This document shows positions 1 through 10,113 of a stretch of DNA of 64,000 nt, piece by piece; positions within the stretch are counted from its first letter, which is position 1, and each line of letters opens with the position of its first letter. The DNA comes from Sinorhizobium sp. B11 (GTDB lineage: Bacteria; Pseudomonadota; Alphaproteobacteria; Rhizobiales; Rhizobiaceae). The notes beneath the pieces were generated by a model. It was given only the letters and a program-made list of their open reading frames with translations, was not told where the DNA came from and did no database searches. The translations under genes and the position numbers were made by a program. The stretch lies in the NCBI GenBank assembly GCA_039725955.1, contig CP091034.1, positions 2,480,001-2,544,000 on the forward strand, written 5' to 3'.

Positions 1-2
1 TC

Positions 3-578
3 CGTGAACTGGTGATCCAGCAGCACGGCCTCCACTCCACTTTCTACTCTCCGGGGGCCTACCCACCGGACGTGATCGCCCGGCTGGCGCACGGCTATTT
101 CGAAAACACCGCTTGCGCCGAATACCAGCCGCCCGACTGCAAGGAGAGTTGGAACAAGCCGATGATCGGTCGCGACGTGCGTGAAGACAGCACCTCCTGG
201 GCTCAGGCCGCCGGCGGCGCAATCTCCAACGCGCGCGATGTTACCCGCTGGATGCGCGCCGTGTTCGAAGGCCGTGTGGTGCCGCCCAAGCAACAGGCCG
301 AATGGATGTCGATGGTTTCGACCAAGACAGGTGAACCGATCACGCAGGTCGGCGAGGAGCATCCTCAGGGCTTTGCCCTCGGCCTCGTGCAGGGCATGAT
401 ACCGGGCGGCCCGGCCTGGTTCTATCAGGGAATGACCCTGGGCTATCGCACTCTTTATGTGTGGTACGAGAAGGATGGCATTCTGATCACCGTGCAGACC
501 AACAGCCAGCCGAACGACGACGCAAACAAGCTTTCCGAGGCCGTCGAAGCAATCCATTCAGCGATCAAGACACAATAG
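3..578 (+). CDS. Serine hydrolase, beta-lactamase class C-like, 5' truncated
   Basis: The reading frame is open to the window edge, so this is the C-terminal ~191 residues of a longer protein. The sequence has the layout of the back half of class C beta-lactamase/D-alanyl-D-alanine carboxypeptidase-like enzymes: a Gly-Gly-containing stretch (AAGGAISNARDVTRW) that in these families follows the catalytic Tyr region, and a later G-x-T-L-G-Y turn at the place of the KTG-like motif. The catalytic S-x-x-K is expected upstream of the window, so activity and substrate cannot be judged. Such proteins are normally periplasmic esterases or peptidases. The family call is moderately secure; the specific role is unknown. 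Confidence 0.75.
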   Translation, partial: RELVIQQHGLHSTFYSPGAYPPDVIARLAHGYFENTACAEYQPPDCKESWNKPMIGRDVREDSTSWAQAAGGAISNARDVTRWMRAVFEGRVVPPKQQAEWMSMVSTKTGEPITQVGEEHPQGFALGLVQGMIPGGPAWFYQGMTLGYRTLYVWYEKDGILITVQTNSQPNDDANKLSEAVEAIHSAIKTQ

Positions 579-932
579 ACAATGGTCTCGATAAGGTTGG
601 ACGGCCGAATTGGCCCGAAGGGCAGTCGACGCGTGCATCGCATGCCCTCGGTCACCACGGCAACATGGCAAGGCGCGATGGCGGGTATCTTCGCTCAGCA
701 GTCGATGCTCACTTGAGAACACAGATTCCGTCCCGGAGGCAATCGATCTTGCGACGCTGGGCGCGGTCACGCTGATCAGCCCCACGACATACGCGCCCGC
801 GCCTCGGCTGCTGTTCGTGCCGCCTTCGCGGACCGCCCCGGTATGACCGCTTCTGGCGCAAAGCGGCCAACCCTGAATGTCGGCTGTCGGCCAAAGCGGA
901 CGTTTCGCAGCAAAGGCGGTCAGTGACGGTGC
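579..932. other. Intergenic region, no gene recognised
   Basis: No frame here looks coding; short open frames overlap each other without ribosome-binding sites. The only structure seen is the repeat copy at 849-898. Confidence 0.6.
849..898. repeat. 50-bp dispersed repeat, copy 1
   Basis: Begins GCTTCTGGCGCAAAGCGG and is followed by CCAACCCTGAATGTCGG. It matches 1519-1568 with about three mismatches. The two copies flank the lipoprotein gene at 933-1433. A shorter relative (CCGCTTCTGGCGCAA) occurs at 4368-4382. Confidence 0.8.
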
Positions 933-1433
933 CTAAAACGATCCGGCAGATCTCATGCGGGTGCAGAGTTCGACTGAGGGGAGTTTCACAATGGATGAAA
1001 CGGTCTGCGCAAAACCGTACTTATCGTTCAGCTCGGTCAACTGTGCTTCGGTTGGCTTAGGTTCCAAGTAGACATCTGTGAATTTGGCTGAACCGTCTGG
1101 GCTGAAGGTGAGCACCATCGTCAGCGAGGATGAAGAAAGGGCTCGCACAACCAAAACGTCATTCGGGCGCGGAATGAAAGCGAGCTTGTCTAATATCTCT
1201 CGGACCGTTCCATTCTCATGGAAAAACAGTCCGCCATCTTCGAACCGCCAATAGGGTCCTCTGCAATTTTCGCCGTAGACATATAGATCCGCTGCCTCAA
1301 GTCGCTCCACATTCTCGCGGTCCAGATCATCAGAGCATGATGTGAGAAGGCATGAAAGCAGGACCACCGATAGGAATGAGGAACGGCGACCGTTTTCGAT
1401 GTTTTGCAACGGGAGTTCAGTTGGCAAGGTCAA
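933..1433 (-). CDS. Putative lipoprotein, hypothetical
   Basis: 166 aa. A hydrophobic stretch (residues 20-30) ends in the lipobox L-T-S-C with Cys33, followed by Ser-Asp-Asp, so export and lipidation are likely. Only TTG initiates this frame; TGAGGA lies just upstream of the TTG at 1433, which supports that start. The mature part holds three further Cys (in C-R-G-P, near the middle, and V-E-L-C-T-R near the end) and a mix of beta-strand-like segments; no known domain was recognised. The gene stands alone between two copies of a 50-bp repeat and may be an accessory insertion. Function unknown. Confidence 0.6.
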   Translation of the reverse strand: MTLPTELPLQNIENGRRSSFLSVVLLSCLLTSCSDDLDRENVERLEAADLYVYGENCRGPYWRFEDGGLFFHENGTVREILDKLAFIPRPNDVLVVRALSSSSLTMVLTFSPDGSAKFTDVYLEPKPTEAQLTELNDKYGFAQTVSSIVKLPSVELCTRMRSAGSF

Positions 1434-1518
1434 GCATCCTCAACGTATGGTAGCTCACCATCGCATCGAGTTGTAAACGGTTGCTCCAGTTTATTTGCTT
1501 AAGGACAGATTAACGGCT

Positions 1519-1568
1519 GCTTCTGGCGCAAAGCGGCCAACCCTGAATATCGGCTGTCGCCCAAAGCC
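1519..1568. repeat. 50-bp dispersed repeat, copy 2
   Basis: Direct repeat of 849-898, with differences at AATATCGG versus AATGTCGG, TCGCCC versus TCGGCC, and one more base. It ends just before the 3' end of the HAD phosphatase gene. Confidence 0.8.
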
Positions 1569-1580
1569 GCCGCAATCCCT

Positions 1581-2279
1581 TCACGCCACAGTACGGTCAG
1601 CCGAGGCCGCGAGGATCAGCTCGCAGACGGCGTTGAGGTCGCTGACAATACCGGTGCAGAGGGATTGGATTTCCGGCGTTGGGTGAAGAAGGTCGGGGAC
1701 CATGAAGGTCATCATTCCGGCCGCCGAGGCCGAGCGAACGCCATTGTAGGAATCTTCCAGCGCGAGGCACAGGGCGGGATTGACGCCCAGTCTCTTCGCA
1801 GCAGTCAGGAACGGATCGGGCATGGGTTTGCTTGCCGCGTAGTCTCCGTATGCAATGACCGCATCGAAACGGCCTTCCAGACCATGAGCCGAAAGATGGC
1901 TCCGAACGGTAGAGTGGGCCGACGACGTTGCGATGCCTCGCGGCAGTTCGAGCTGATCGAGGACATCGAGGAGTTCGAGAACGCCGGGCTTCAGCTGGAG
2001 TTCGCTCGCCGCCAGCGCCGTGAAATGGGCCATCACCGCTTCCCCATATTGATCAACCGGGAAATCCGGTCCCATCTGCTCCAGGATCAGAAGTCTGTTG
2101 CTGGTCCAGGGTACCCCTATCGTGCTCCGGATCAGCGTTATCGGCAGATTGAGCCCCGCGGCGCCTGACGCCGCGAGAAACGCTTGTTGATAGAGAGCTT
2201 CCGTATCGAAGATCAGCCCGTCCATGTCGAAGATCACGGCGGCGGGGATGTGAGGCAGCGTCATCGTTTGTCCATGCAT
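1581..2279 (-). CDS. HAD-superfamily phosphatase (beta-phosphoglucomutase-like)
   Basis: 232 aa, usual length for subfamily IA HAD hydrolases. Motif I is F-D-M-D-G with nucleophile Asp18 and acid/base Asp20. Motif II is the Ser of A-T-S-S-A. Motif III is the Lys of A-S-K-P-M-P-D-P. Motif IV is A-L-E-D-S-Y-N-G-V. The insert between motif I and II is an alpha-helical cap as in beta-phosphoglucomutase and 2-deoxyglucose-6-phosphatase relatives, so the substrate is probably a small sugar phosphate, but it is not determined. AGGA five bases before the ATG supports the first Met. It is monocistronic; nothing nearby indicates a pathway. Confidence 0.9.
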   Translation of the reverse strand: MHGQTMTLPHIPAAVIFDMDGLIFDTEALYQQAFLAASGAAGLNLPITLIRSTIGVPWTSNRLLILEQMGPDFPVDQYGEAVMAHFTALAASELQLKPGVLELLDVLDQLELPRGIATSSAHSTVRSHLSAHGLEGRFDAVIAYGDYAASKPMPDPFLTAAKRLGVNPALCLALEDSYNGVRSASAAGMMTFMVPDLLHPTPEIQSLCTGIVSDLNAVCELILAASADRTVA

Positions 2280-2504
2280 GTATTTTCCTGCGTCGCAGTC
2301 ATAAGCAAAAGCCGTGAAGGTTGGATCATACTTTTTCGATCTGGCGGGAAATAATGCGTCTAGCGCGGTACCCTGGGCACTTTGTCAAACGCCCAATCGG
2401 CGGTTCGCCTTCCGAACGACATGGTTGGGCCGCTGTCGGCCCTAAATGGTCATCTCCAGATGGACGTGATTTCCAGCGGCCGGAACAGCCCCGTTTGGCC
2501 TCGC

Positions 2505-3203
2505 TCAGCGACCGGCGCTCTGGCCACCGTCGACATGCAGGATTTCACCGGTGACGAACTCGGCCGAATCCAGGAACACGACGGCGCTTGCGACCTCGCT
2601 TGCTTCACCCATGCGGCCCAGGGGGTGGAAAGTGCCCAGCATTTCGTGATGTTCTTCAGGATGCATCGGCGTCTTGGTAACACCCGGCGCGACGGCGTTC
2701 ACACGGATGCCCTTCTTGGCATACTCGATCGCCAGCACACGCGTGACAGCATTCAGGCCACCCTTGGTAAGCGCCGCCAGCGCCATGTGACCGCCGCTGA
2801 TACCGTTGTCGATGCTGCCGGTGATATTCAACACATGGCCGTTCGAATGCTTCTCCATTTCGGCGATGGCCAGCTTGGTGATGTGGAAGAAGCCAGCCAT
2901 GTTCACATTCATGACGGCATTGTAGTCTTCGATGCTGTTTTCGGTGAATGGCTTGCCGATGAAGATCCCGGCGTTGTTCACCAGCGTGTCGACGCGGCCA
3001 AATCGTGCGACAGCCTCTGAAATGACGCGCTGGGCGGTTGCGGGATCACCGATATCTCCAGCGACAGTCACGATGTTTGGATCTTCCGACGGCTCGATCG
3101 TTCGCGAAATTGCAACAATGCAGTAGTCGAGCTTCCGGAACGCCTTGACGATTTCAGCGCCAATGCCCTGCGAAGCGCCAGTGACGATAACAACTTTGGT
3201 CAT
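2505..3203 (-). CDS. SDR-family oxidoreductase lacking the catalytic tyrosine
   Basis: 232 aa using the ATG at 3203, preceded by GGAAAGG; a longer in-frame start adds 14 residues without support. The Rossmann motif T-G-A-S-Q-G-I-G (TGxxxGxG), the N-N-A-G motif and the C-terminal V-D-G-G are present, so it binds NAD(P). In the active site the Ser of I-T-G-S is followed 13 residues later by Ala instead of Tyr, while the Lys four further on (L-T-K-G-G-L) is kept. The usual YxxxK proton relay is therefore broken. It diverges from the LysR gene at 3344, which probably regulates it. It could be a divergent reductase using another residue or a nucleotide-binding protein. Confidence 0.85.
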   Translation of the reverse strand: MTKVVIVTGASQGIGAEIVKAFRKLDYCIVAISRTIEPSEDPNIVTVAGDIGDPATAQRVISEAVARFGRVDTLVNNAGIFIGKPFTENSIEDYNAVMNVNMAGFFHITKLAIAEMEKHSNGHVLNITGSIDNGISGGHMALAALTKGGLNAVTRVLAIEYAKKGIRVNAVAPGVTKTPMHPEEHHEMLGTFHPLGRMGEASEVASAVVFLDSAEFVTGEILHVDGGQSAGR

Positions 3204-3343
3204 GATCTTGCCTTTCCGTAAAATATCCTCGGTGCGGTTGCGCATGGAATGCGGTCGGACCGTGTTGAAGCCGACATATTGTTTGTTTCGCCGCCCGTGA
3301 TAAGGAATCCCGATCCAAAAGCACCTTTCGGGAAACGCGAGAA

Positions 3344-4240
3344 ATGGATACGATCGACGCGTTGCGCCTTTTCGTTGGCATTGCCGAGACGGGCAGCCTG
3401 TCCGCAGCGGCTCGTCACGCGTCAGTGGCTACCTCTACGGTCACGGTCGCGCTGCAGCAGCTCGAGGAACGGGCTGGCGTGAGCCTCGTCACCCGCTCCA
3501 CACGGCGCTTGTCCTTCACCCACGAGGGACGGCAATTCCTTGCGGACTCGCGACGCATCCTGGCCGACTGGGATGCAGCGATCGTAGGTGCACGTGGTGC
3601 GCTATTGAGCGGACCGATCAAGATCACCGCCCCGCAGGAATTTAGCCAGCTCGGACTGGCGCTCATGGTCGATCGGTTTCTTCTCGAACATCCGGCTGTA
3701 AAGATCACACTGCATTTCGCGGACGACGTCGTCGAGTTGGTCGGCAACGACATCGATGTCGCCCTGCGCTTCGGCCCTTTGAATGACTCGAGCCTGATGG
3801 CGCGTTTGCTGCTGCGAGGCAGCAGAGTCGTGTGCGCATCGCCGGCCTATTGGAATGCGCGAGGCGTGCCTCGCAAGCCGGATGATCTCACGGAGCATAA
3901 CTGCCTTGTGCACGCACGCCCCGACGCTGCCTCCGCCGCCTGGCCTTTCCTGGTGGAAGGCAAGCCGATATCGGTCCGCGTTCAGGGAGATCGCGTTGCC
4001 AACGACAGCGGCGCCCTCCGCGATTGGGCACTCGCGGGACGCGGCGTAATCAGGAGGGGAGCCCTGGGTATCCGGAACGAATTGAGTACCGGCCAGCTTG
4101 TCACCGCGCTTGATGTATTTTCAGTCGGGGACGCGAACCTGTATGCCGTTACGACAGGACAGTTGCGCAACCAACGGGTCATCGCATTCATCGATTTTCT
4201 CGAACAACAGCTTCTTGCTGCCTATCCCGCCGTACGCTGA
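3344..4240 (+). CDS. LysR-family transcriptional regulator
   Basis: 298 aa. The N-terminal winged helix-turn-helix spans about residues 1-60 (L-F-V-x-I-A-E-T-G-S-L-S-A-A-A-R) and is followed by a LysR substrate-binding fold of the CrgA/DsdC type (about 88-290). It is transcribed away from the SDR gene with 140 bp between the starts, the usual LTTR arrangement in which the regulator controls the divergent gene and itself. The inducer is unknown. Confidence 0.93.
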   Translation: MDTIDALRLFVGIAETGSLSAAARHASVATSTVTVALQQLEERAGVSLVTRSTRRLSFTHEGRQFLADSRRILADWDAAIVGARGALLSGPIKITAPQEFSQLGLALMVDRFLLEHPAVKITLHFADDVVELVGNDIDVALRFGPLNDSSLMARLLLRGSRVVCASPAYWNARGVPRKPDDLTEHNCLVHARPDAASAAWPFLVEGKPISVRVQGDRVANDSGALRDWALAGRGVIRRGALGIRNELSTGQLVTALDVFSVGDANLYAVTTGQLRNQRVIAFIDFLEQQLLAAYPAVR

Positions 4241-4567
4241 TGACTTGCGTGGATTGATTTCCGCGCGCTCACAGTTCGACTGCAATGGGGCAATCCGTCT
4301 CCGAATGCCGGCCGATTCCCGCTTTGACGGCGAACTTGTCACCAACGATCGAGAACCCGAATATATCCGCTTCTGGCGCAAGGCGATCAGGACCGCCGTC
4401 GGCCCCTTTGCTGTCATTCGAAGTCGATCCGAGCAACGTGCGGCATGTGCTAGGATGCCGCACGAATCCGAAATGCGACAGACGTGCTGCGAGGGGCAGT
4501 GTTATCGTACCGGAATTCGCGCGACCGAGAGCCGACGTTGTGTTCTTCAAAGGGGAAGACGAGGAAG
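4241..4567. other. Intergenic region upstream of the sulfite-oxidase-type gene
   Basis: No supported gene. It contains a short copy (4368-4382) of the GCTTCTGGCGCAA repeat and the near-palindrome TGCGGCATGTGCTAGGATGC at 4439-4458, which may be part of the downstream promoter region. Confidence 0.5.
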
Positions 4568-5677
4568 ATGCCGACAGCACAGCAACCCAGTCTGATAGTT
4601 CGACAGAAATCACCTGAAAACATCGAGTTTCCGTTTGCGTCGCTCTCCGATTGGCTGATCCCAGCCGAACTGTTCTTCGTGCGAAACCATTTCCCGTCGC
4701 CGGACCTCGATGCGCGAGACTGGAGATTGCGCATTGACGGGGCGGTGGAGCGGCCGATCGAACTTGACCTCGAAAGCATCAAGGCGATGCGGAGCACGAG
4801 TTTGACCGCCGTCGTCGAATGCGCAGGCAACGGGCGCGTCTACTATGAGCCCCCGAGGGAGGGCTTGCAGTGGCAGAACGGAGCCGTCGGCAATGCCGCC
4901 TGGACAGGTGTTCTTCTGCGCGAGATCTTGGAGATGGCGGGCGTCAGGCAAACCGCATGTGAGGTTCTGCTCACAGGCGCCGACAGAGGCGTCGTCGACG
5001 CGAACAAGAAAACGGCTTCTCCCGGCCCCATCGCGTTTGCGCGCAGTCTGCCGCTTGAGAAGGCCATGGCCGACAGCACGATCCTTGCCTATTCGATGAA
5101 CGAACGGCCGCTGACGCGCGATCACGGCTATCCGCTGCGCGCGGTCGTGGGCGGCTGGTTCGGCATGGCCTGGGTCAAGTGGATCACGCATATCACGGTT
5201 GTGGAGCGACCCTTCCTTGGCTACTGGCAGGCGCGCGACTATTTCCGTTGGGAGCGCGGCCTCGGGGAACCCACGCTGGTCCCGCTTGCGCAGATGGAGG
5301 TCAAATCGCAGATCGCGCGTCCCGTACAGGGGGCGCATCTCGTCGCCGGCCAACCGCACCGGATTTTCGGAGCCGCCTGGAGCGGAGAGGCTCCTATCCG
5401 GCAGGTTCAGGTCTGCACCGGAGATGGCAAGGGCTGGCGCGAGGCAAGGCTCCTCGAAACAGAACGTCCCTTTGCATGGCGCTTGTGGGAGTACATGTGG
5501 ACCCCTGAAGACGTGGGGCAATATACACTGCGATCTCGCGCGACCGATGCGGCGGGGTGCGTGCAGCCCGACGTCCAGCGTTCCGACTGCGAGAGCTACG
5601 TGGCCAATTGGATCATTCCGGTGAAGGTTACGGTCGTTCCCGAGCCGAAGACCTACGAAGAGGAATTCGTGATCTGA
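4568..5677 (+). CDS. Sulfite oxidase-type molybdopterin enzyme
   Basis: 369 aa from the ATG at 4568, which follows AGGGGAAGACGAGGA. The oxidoreductase molybdopterin-binding fold covers about residues 40-230. The Mo-ligand Cys is in V-V-E-C-A-G-N-G-R, followed by Y-Y-E-P; the H-G-Y-P-L-R segment is also typical of the cofactor pocket. The C-terminal third (about 240-369) matches the Mo-co dimerisation immunoglobulin-like domain, ending with A-N-W-I-I-P-V-K-V. No signal peptide is visible, so the enzyme appears cytosolic, like plant-type sulfite oxidase. A haem domain is absent. Likely reaction: two-electron oxidation of sulfite or a related sulfur or N-oxide substrate; the electron acceptor is unknown and no cytochrome gene is adjacent. 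Confidence 0.88.
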   Translation: MPTAQQPSLIVRQKSPENIEFPFASLSDWLIPAELFFVRNHFPSPDLDARDWRLRIDGAVERPIELDLESIKAMRSTSLTAVVECAGNGRVYYEPPREGLQWQNGAVGNAAWTGVLLREILEMAGVRQTACEVLLTGADRGVVDANKKTASPGPIAFARSLPLEKAMADSTILAYSMNERPLTRDHGYPLRAVVGGWFGMAWVKWITHITVVERPFLGYWQARDYFRWERGLGEPTLVPLAQMEVKSQIARPVQGAHLVAGQPHRIFGAAWSGEAPIRQVQVCTGDGKGWREARLLETERPFAWRLWEYMWTPEDVGQYTLRSRATDAAGCVQPDVQRSDCESYVANWIIPVKVTVVPEPKTYEEEFVI

Positions 5678-5770
5678 TCACCGCCTTGGGGGAATGGCGG
5701 CTTTTGGCGCAACTGCGACCCGGTTGTCACTCGAGTTCGCTTTGGACGCCGACGCCCGCCTCAAATTCCC

Positions 5771-5910
5771 CTCATCCCTGTGCTCGTCACAGGGATCCAG
5801 CCTGCCCAAGTCTTTGGGCAGGAAAGACTTTTTTGCTTGAAGCATATTATGAGTCATTCACCGCGCAGACGCGCGGTGGCTGGATCCCTGTGACAAGCAC
5901 AGGGATGAGG
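5771..5910. repeat. Paired ATCCCTGTG hairpins (intergenic palindromic element)
   Basis: Two hairpins with stem ATCCCTGTG/CACAGGGAT lie at 5774-5796 and 5884-5906. The arms also mirror each other (CCTCATCC ... GGATGAGG), and a CTGCCCAA-type hairpin sits between them. A related, diverged pair occurs at 39590-39755. Consistent with a rhizobial dispersed intergenic element. Confidence 0.8.
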
Positions 5911-6081
5911 GAGGGTGGGGCAACGCCTCGTCCCTCCTGCAACGTTGGAGATCCGGAAAGCGGCGCGGCAGATTTTGCCTTTTCCGCGGGGCCGAAGGAC
6001 GGTCGACACCTGCCCCTTACCCCCCAAAAACAGGTTTGGGGGCAGCGCCGTGAGCGGCGGCGCGCCCCCATCCCATGGCGT

Positions 6082-6105
6082 GTGCAGGAGGCCCCTCGCC
6101 TGCAC
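6082..6105 (-). terminator. Hairpin downstream of the secretion operon
   Basis: Stem GTGCAGG/CCTGCAC lies 15 bp beyond the HlyD stop codon. No clear T-run follows, so it is only a possible terminator of the cluster. Confidence 0.4.
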
Positions 6106-6119
6106 CGCCGGCGGACCTC

Positions 6120-7567
6120 TCAGTTTGGTTCGCGGATCGCGTCATCCAGCCCGCGCAGGAGCGGGTAGAGGAAATAGGACATCACCGTCCGGTTCCCGAC
6201 CTTGATTTCCGTCGAGACGGTCATGCCCGGCAGCAGCCGCACCGGCACGTCGGAGACGTTCAGCCTGGTATCGGCAAGCAGGATGCGCGCCTTGAAGAAG
6301 GGTGCGGCCGGCGGCTGGGCGGTGGTGGCGTTCGGGTCCTGCTGCTGGCCGGTCACGAACGTGTCCTGGCTGATCGTGCGCACTTCGCCCGAGGCCGTGC
6401 CGTATTTCTGGAAGGGATAGGCATCGAGCTTGATGCGGGCTTCCTTGCCGACGGCGATGCGGCCGATGTCGCGGGTGTTGATCGAGACTTCCGCTTCGAG
6501 CGGCACGTTGATCGGCACGAGTGTGACGACCGGCTCGGCCTCGCGCACGACGGAGCCGACCGAGCGTTGCGCCAGATCGAGCACGACGGCATCGGCCGGC
6601 GCGGTCAGCGCCACCATGTTGCGGCGCAGCTCCATCTTCTTCTGTTCCTCGCCGGCCATGTCGCGCTGGCTGCGCAGGTCGACCAGCTGTTCCATCGCGG
6701 CGCGGCGGAAATCCTCGACGAAGGCCTGCCGGTCGGCGCGCAGTTTCGCATAGGCATGGGCCGCTTCGTCGGCCTTGCCGCGCACGGCGGTGATATCGGC
6801 CTCGACATCGAGGCGGGCGTCGCGCGAGCCGAGCATGGTGAGCAGCGAGCCGCTTTCCTTGTCATAGAGCTTCTTTCGCGTCGCCTCGATCTGCGCGAGG
6901 TTATCGCGCCGGTCGTTCAGCACGGCCTCCTGATTGCGGTTTGCCGCAATCACTGACGATTGTCCGGCGATCTGCTGGTCGAAATTCTGCAGCTGCGCCA
7001 TGTAGAAGGCCCGCCGCTGTCCGAAGAGCTGCACCTGCAGCTGCTCGTCCGGCGTATTGCCGGCGATCTTTGAATAATCCTCGCTGGTCAGCTCCGCCTC
7101 CAGCCGCTTCACCTGGGCGTCGAGGGCGGAAAACTTCGCCTTCAGCTGCCCGACATCGGCCTGGCTGAAGGTGGCGTCGAGCGTTGCCAGCGTCTGGCCG
7201 GCATGCACCACCTCGCCGGCCTTCACGTCGATCGTGCGGATGATCGAGGTTTCGAGCGGCTGCACGACGATCGTCGGCTGCGTGGTGACGAGCTTGCCGG
7301 GCGCAATCACCACCTCGTCGATGGAGGAGACGGAAGCCCAGGTAATGGCTGCGGCAAGCAGTGCGGTGACGCAATAGAGCGTCATGCGGGCAACGCGCGG
7401 CGGCGCGCGTTCTTCCAGTTCGACGGCATCGGACTGGAACTCCGCAATGACAGGCGGCAGCGGCGGCCGGGCGACAAGCGCCCCGCCCTTGCCGGGCCGG
7501 CCCTGTTCCGGTGGTCCCTTCTCGGAAGGGACAGGCATGTTTTCGTCGGATTTTCTGACATGGGCGT

Positions 7568-7571
<4 letters not shown>
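6120..7571 (-). CDS. Type I secretion membrane fusion protein (HlyD family)
   Basis: 483 aa. A Pro-rich cytoplasmic N-terminus is followed by one membrane segment (about residues 64-85), then the first half of a biotinyl-lipoyl-like domain (V-K-A-G-E-V-V-H-A-G-Q-T-L), long coiled-coil helices (about 130-330) and a beta-barrel part ending with G-M-T-V-S-T-E-I-K-V-G. This order is typical of PrtE/HlyD adaptors. It would link the inner-membrane ABC exporter to an outer-membrane TolC-type channel, which is not encoded in this window. The ATG overlaps the stop of the upstream ABC gene in ATGA, indicating translational coupling. Confidence 0.95.
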
Positions 7572-9712
<2,141 letters not shown>

Positions 9713-9752
9713 GGCCCACCCGAAACAAAAGAGACCGAGGCTCTACTCGCTG

Positions 9753-10064
9753 TCAGTTGAAGTTCGGCGAGGCGTTCGAAGCGCCGGCCTGCGTCGCCTG
9801 GATATCGGCCGCCGCAGCAGCAGCGGACATGTCGCCGATGCGGCGAACCGCGCCCGCTTCGACGAGGCCGCCAAGCGCCTTCTGCATGAGATCGACCGCA
9901 TTGGCGAAGGCGTCGACCGGCATGATGATACGCTGGCGGAAGACCGGCTTCGGATTGTTGTTGGCATCGCGGTCGGTCGCCGACAGCGACATCAGGTCGA
10001 TGCGCACGATCGTGCCGGTGATGGTGATTTCGCCGATGCCGTCTGCATAAAGTTCGTTGCTCAT
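9753..10064 (-). CDS. Small hypothetical protein of the secretion cluster
   Basis: 103 aa, preceded by AGAGGGAGAGAACA. It has no signal peptide or membrane segment. It has a beta-rich first half (I-T-I-T-G-T-I-V-R-I-D), a helix with L-M-Q-K-A-L-G-G-L and an Ala-rich tail. It lies 40 bp upstream of the ABC gene on the same strand, so it probably belongs to the secretion operon. It may be a cytosolic accessory factor or chaperone; no family was recognised. Confidence 0.75.
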   Translation of the reverse strand: MSNELYADGIGEITITGTIVRIDLMSLSATDRDANNNPKPVFRQRIIMPVDAFANAVDLMQKALGGLVEAGAVRRIGDMSAAAAAADIQATQAGASNASPNFN

Positions 10065-10113
10065 TGTTCTCTCTCCCTCTGGTTGACGTCAAAATTGTTG
10101 GCCGGAAGCGGCT

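Larger units (their letters stand above)
5678..6119. other. Intergenic region with palindromic repeats, no gene
   Basis: 442 bp between converging genes. It contains the paired hairpin element at 5771-5910, the CCCCCAAA/TTTGGGGG hairpin at 6021-6042, and the GTGCAGG/CCTGCAC hairpin at 6082-6105 close to the 3' end of the HlyD gene. Confidence 0.7.

Noticed and set aside
5557..6168. Plus-strand frame of 203 codons
   Set aside because: It starts inside the sulfite-oxidase gene and continues through the hairpin repeats, so it is not a real gene.
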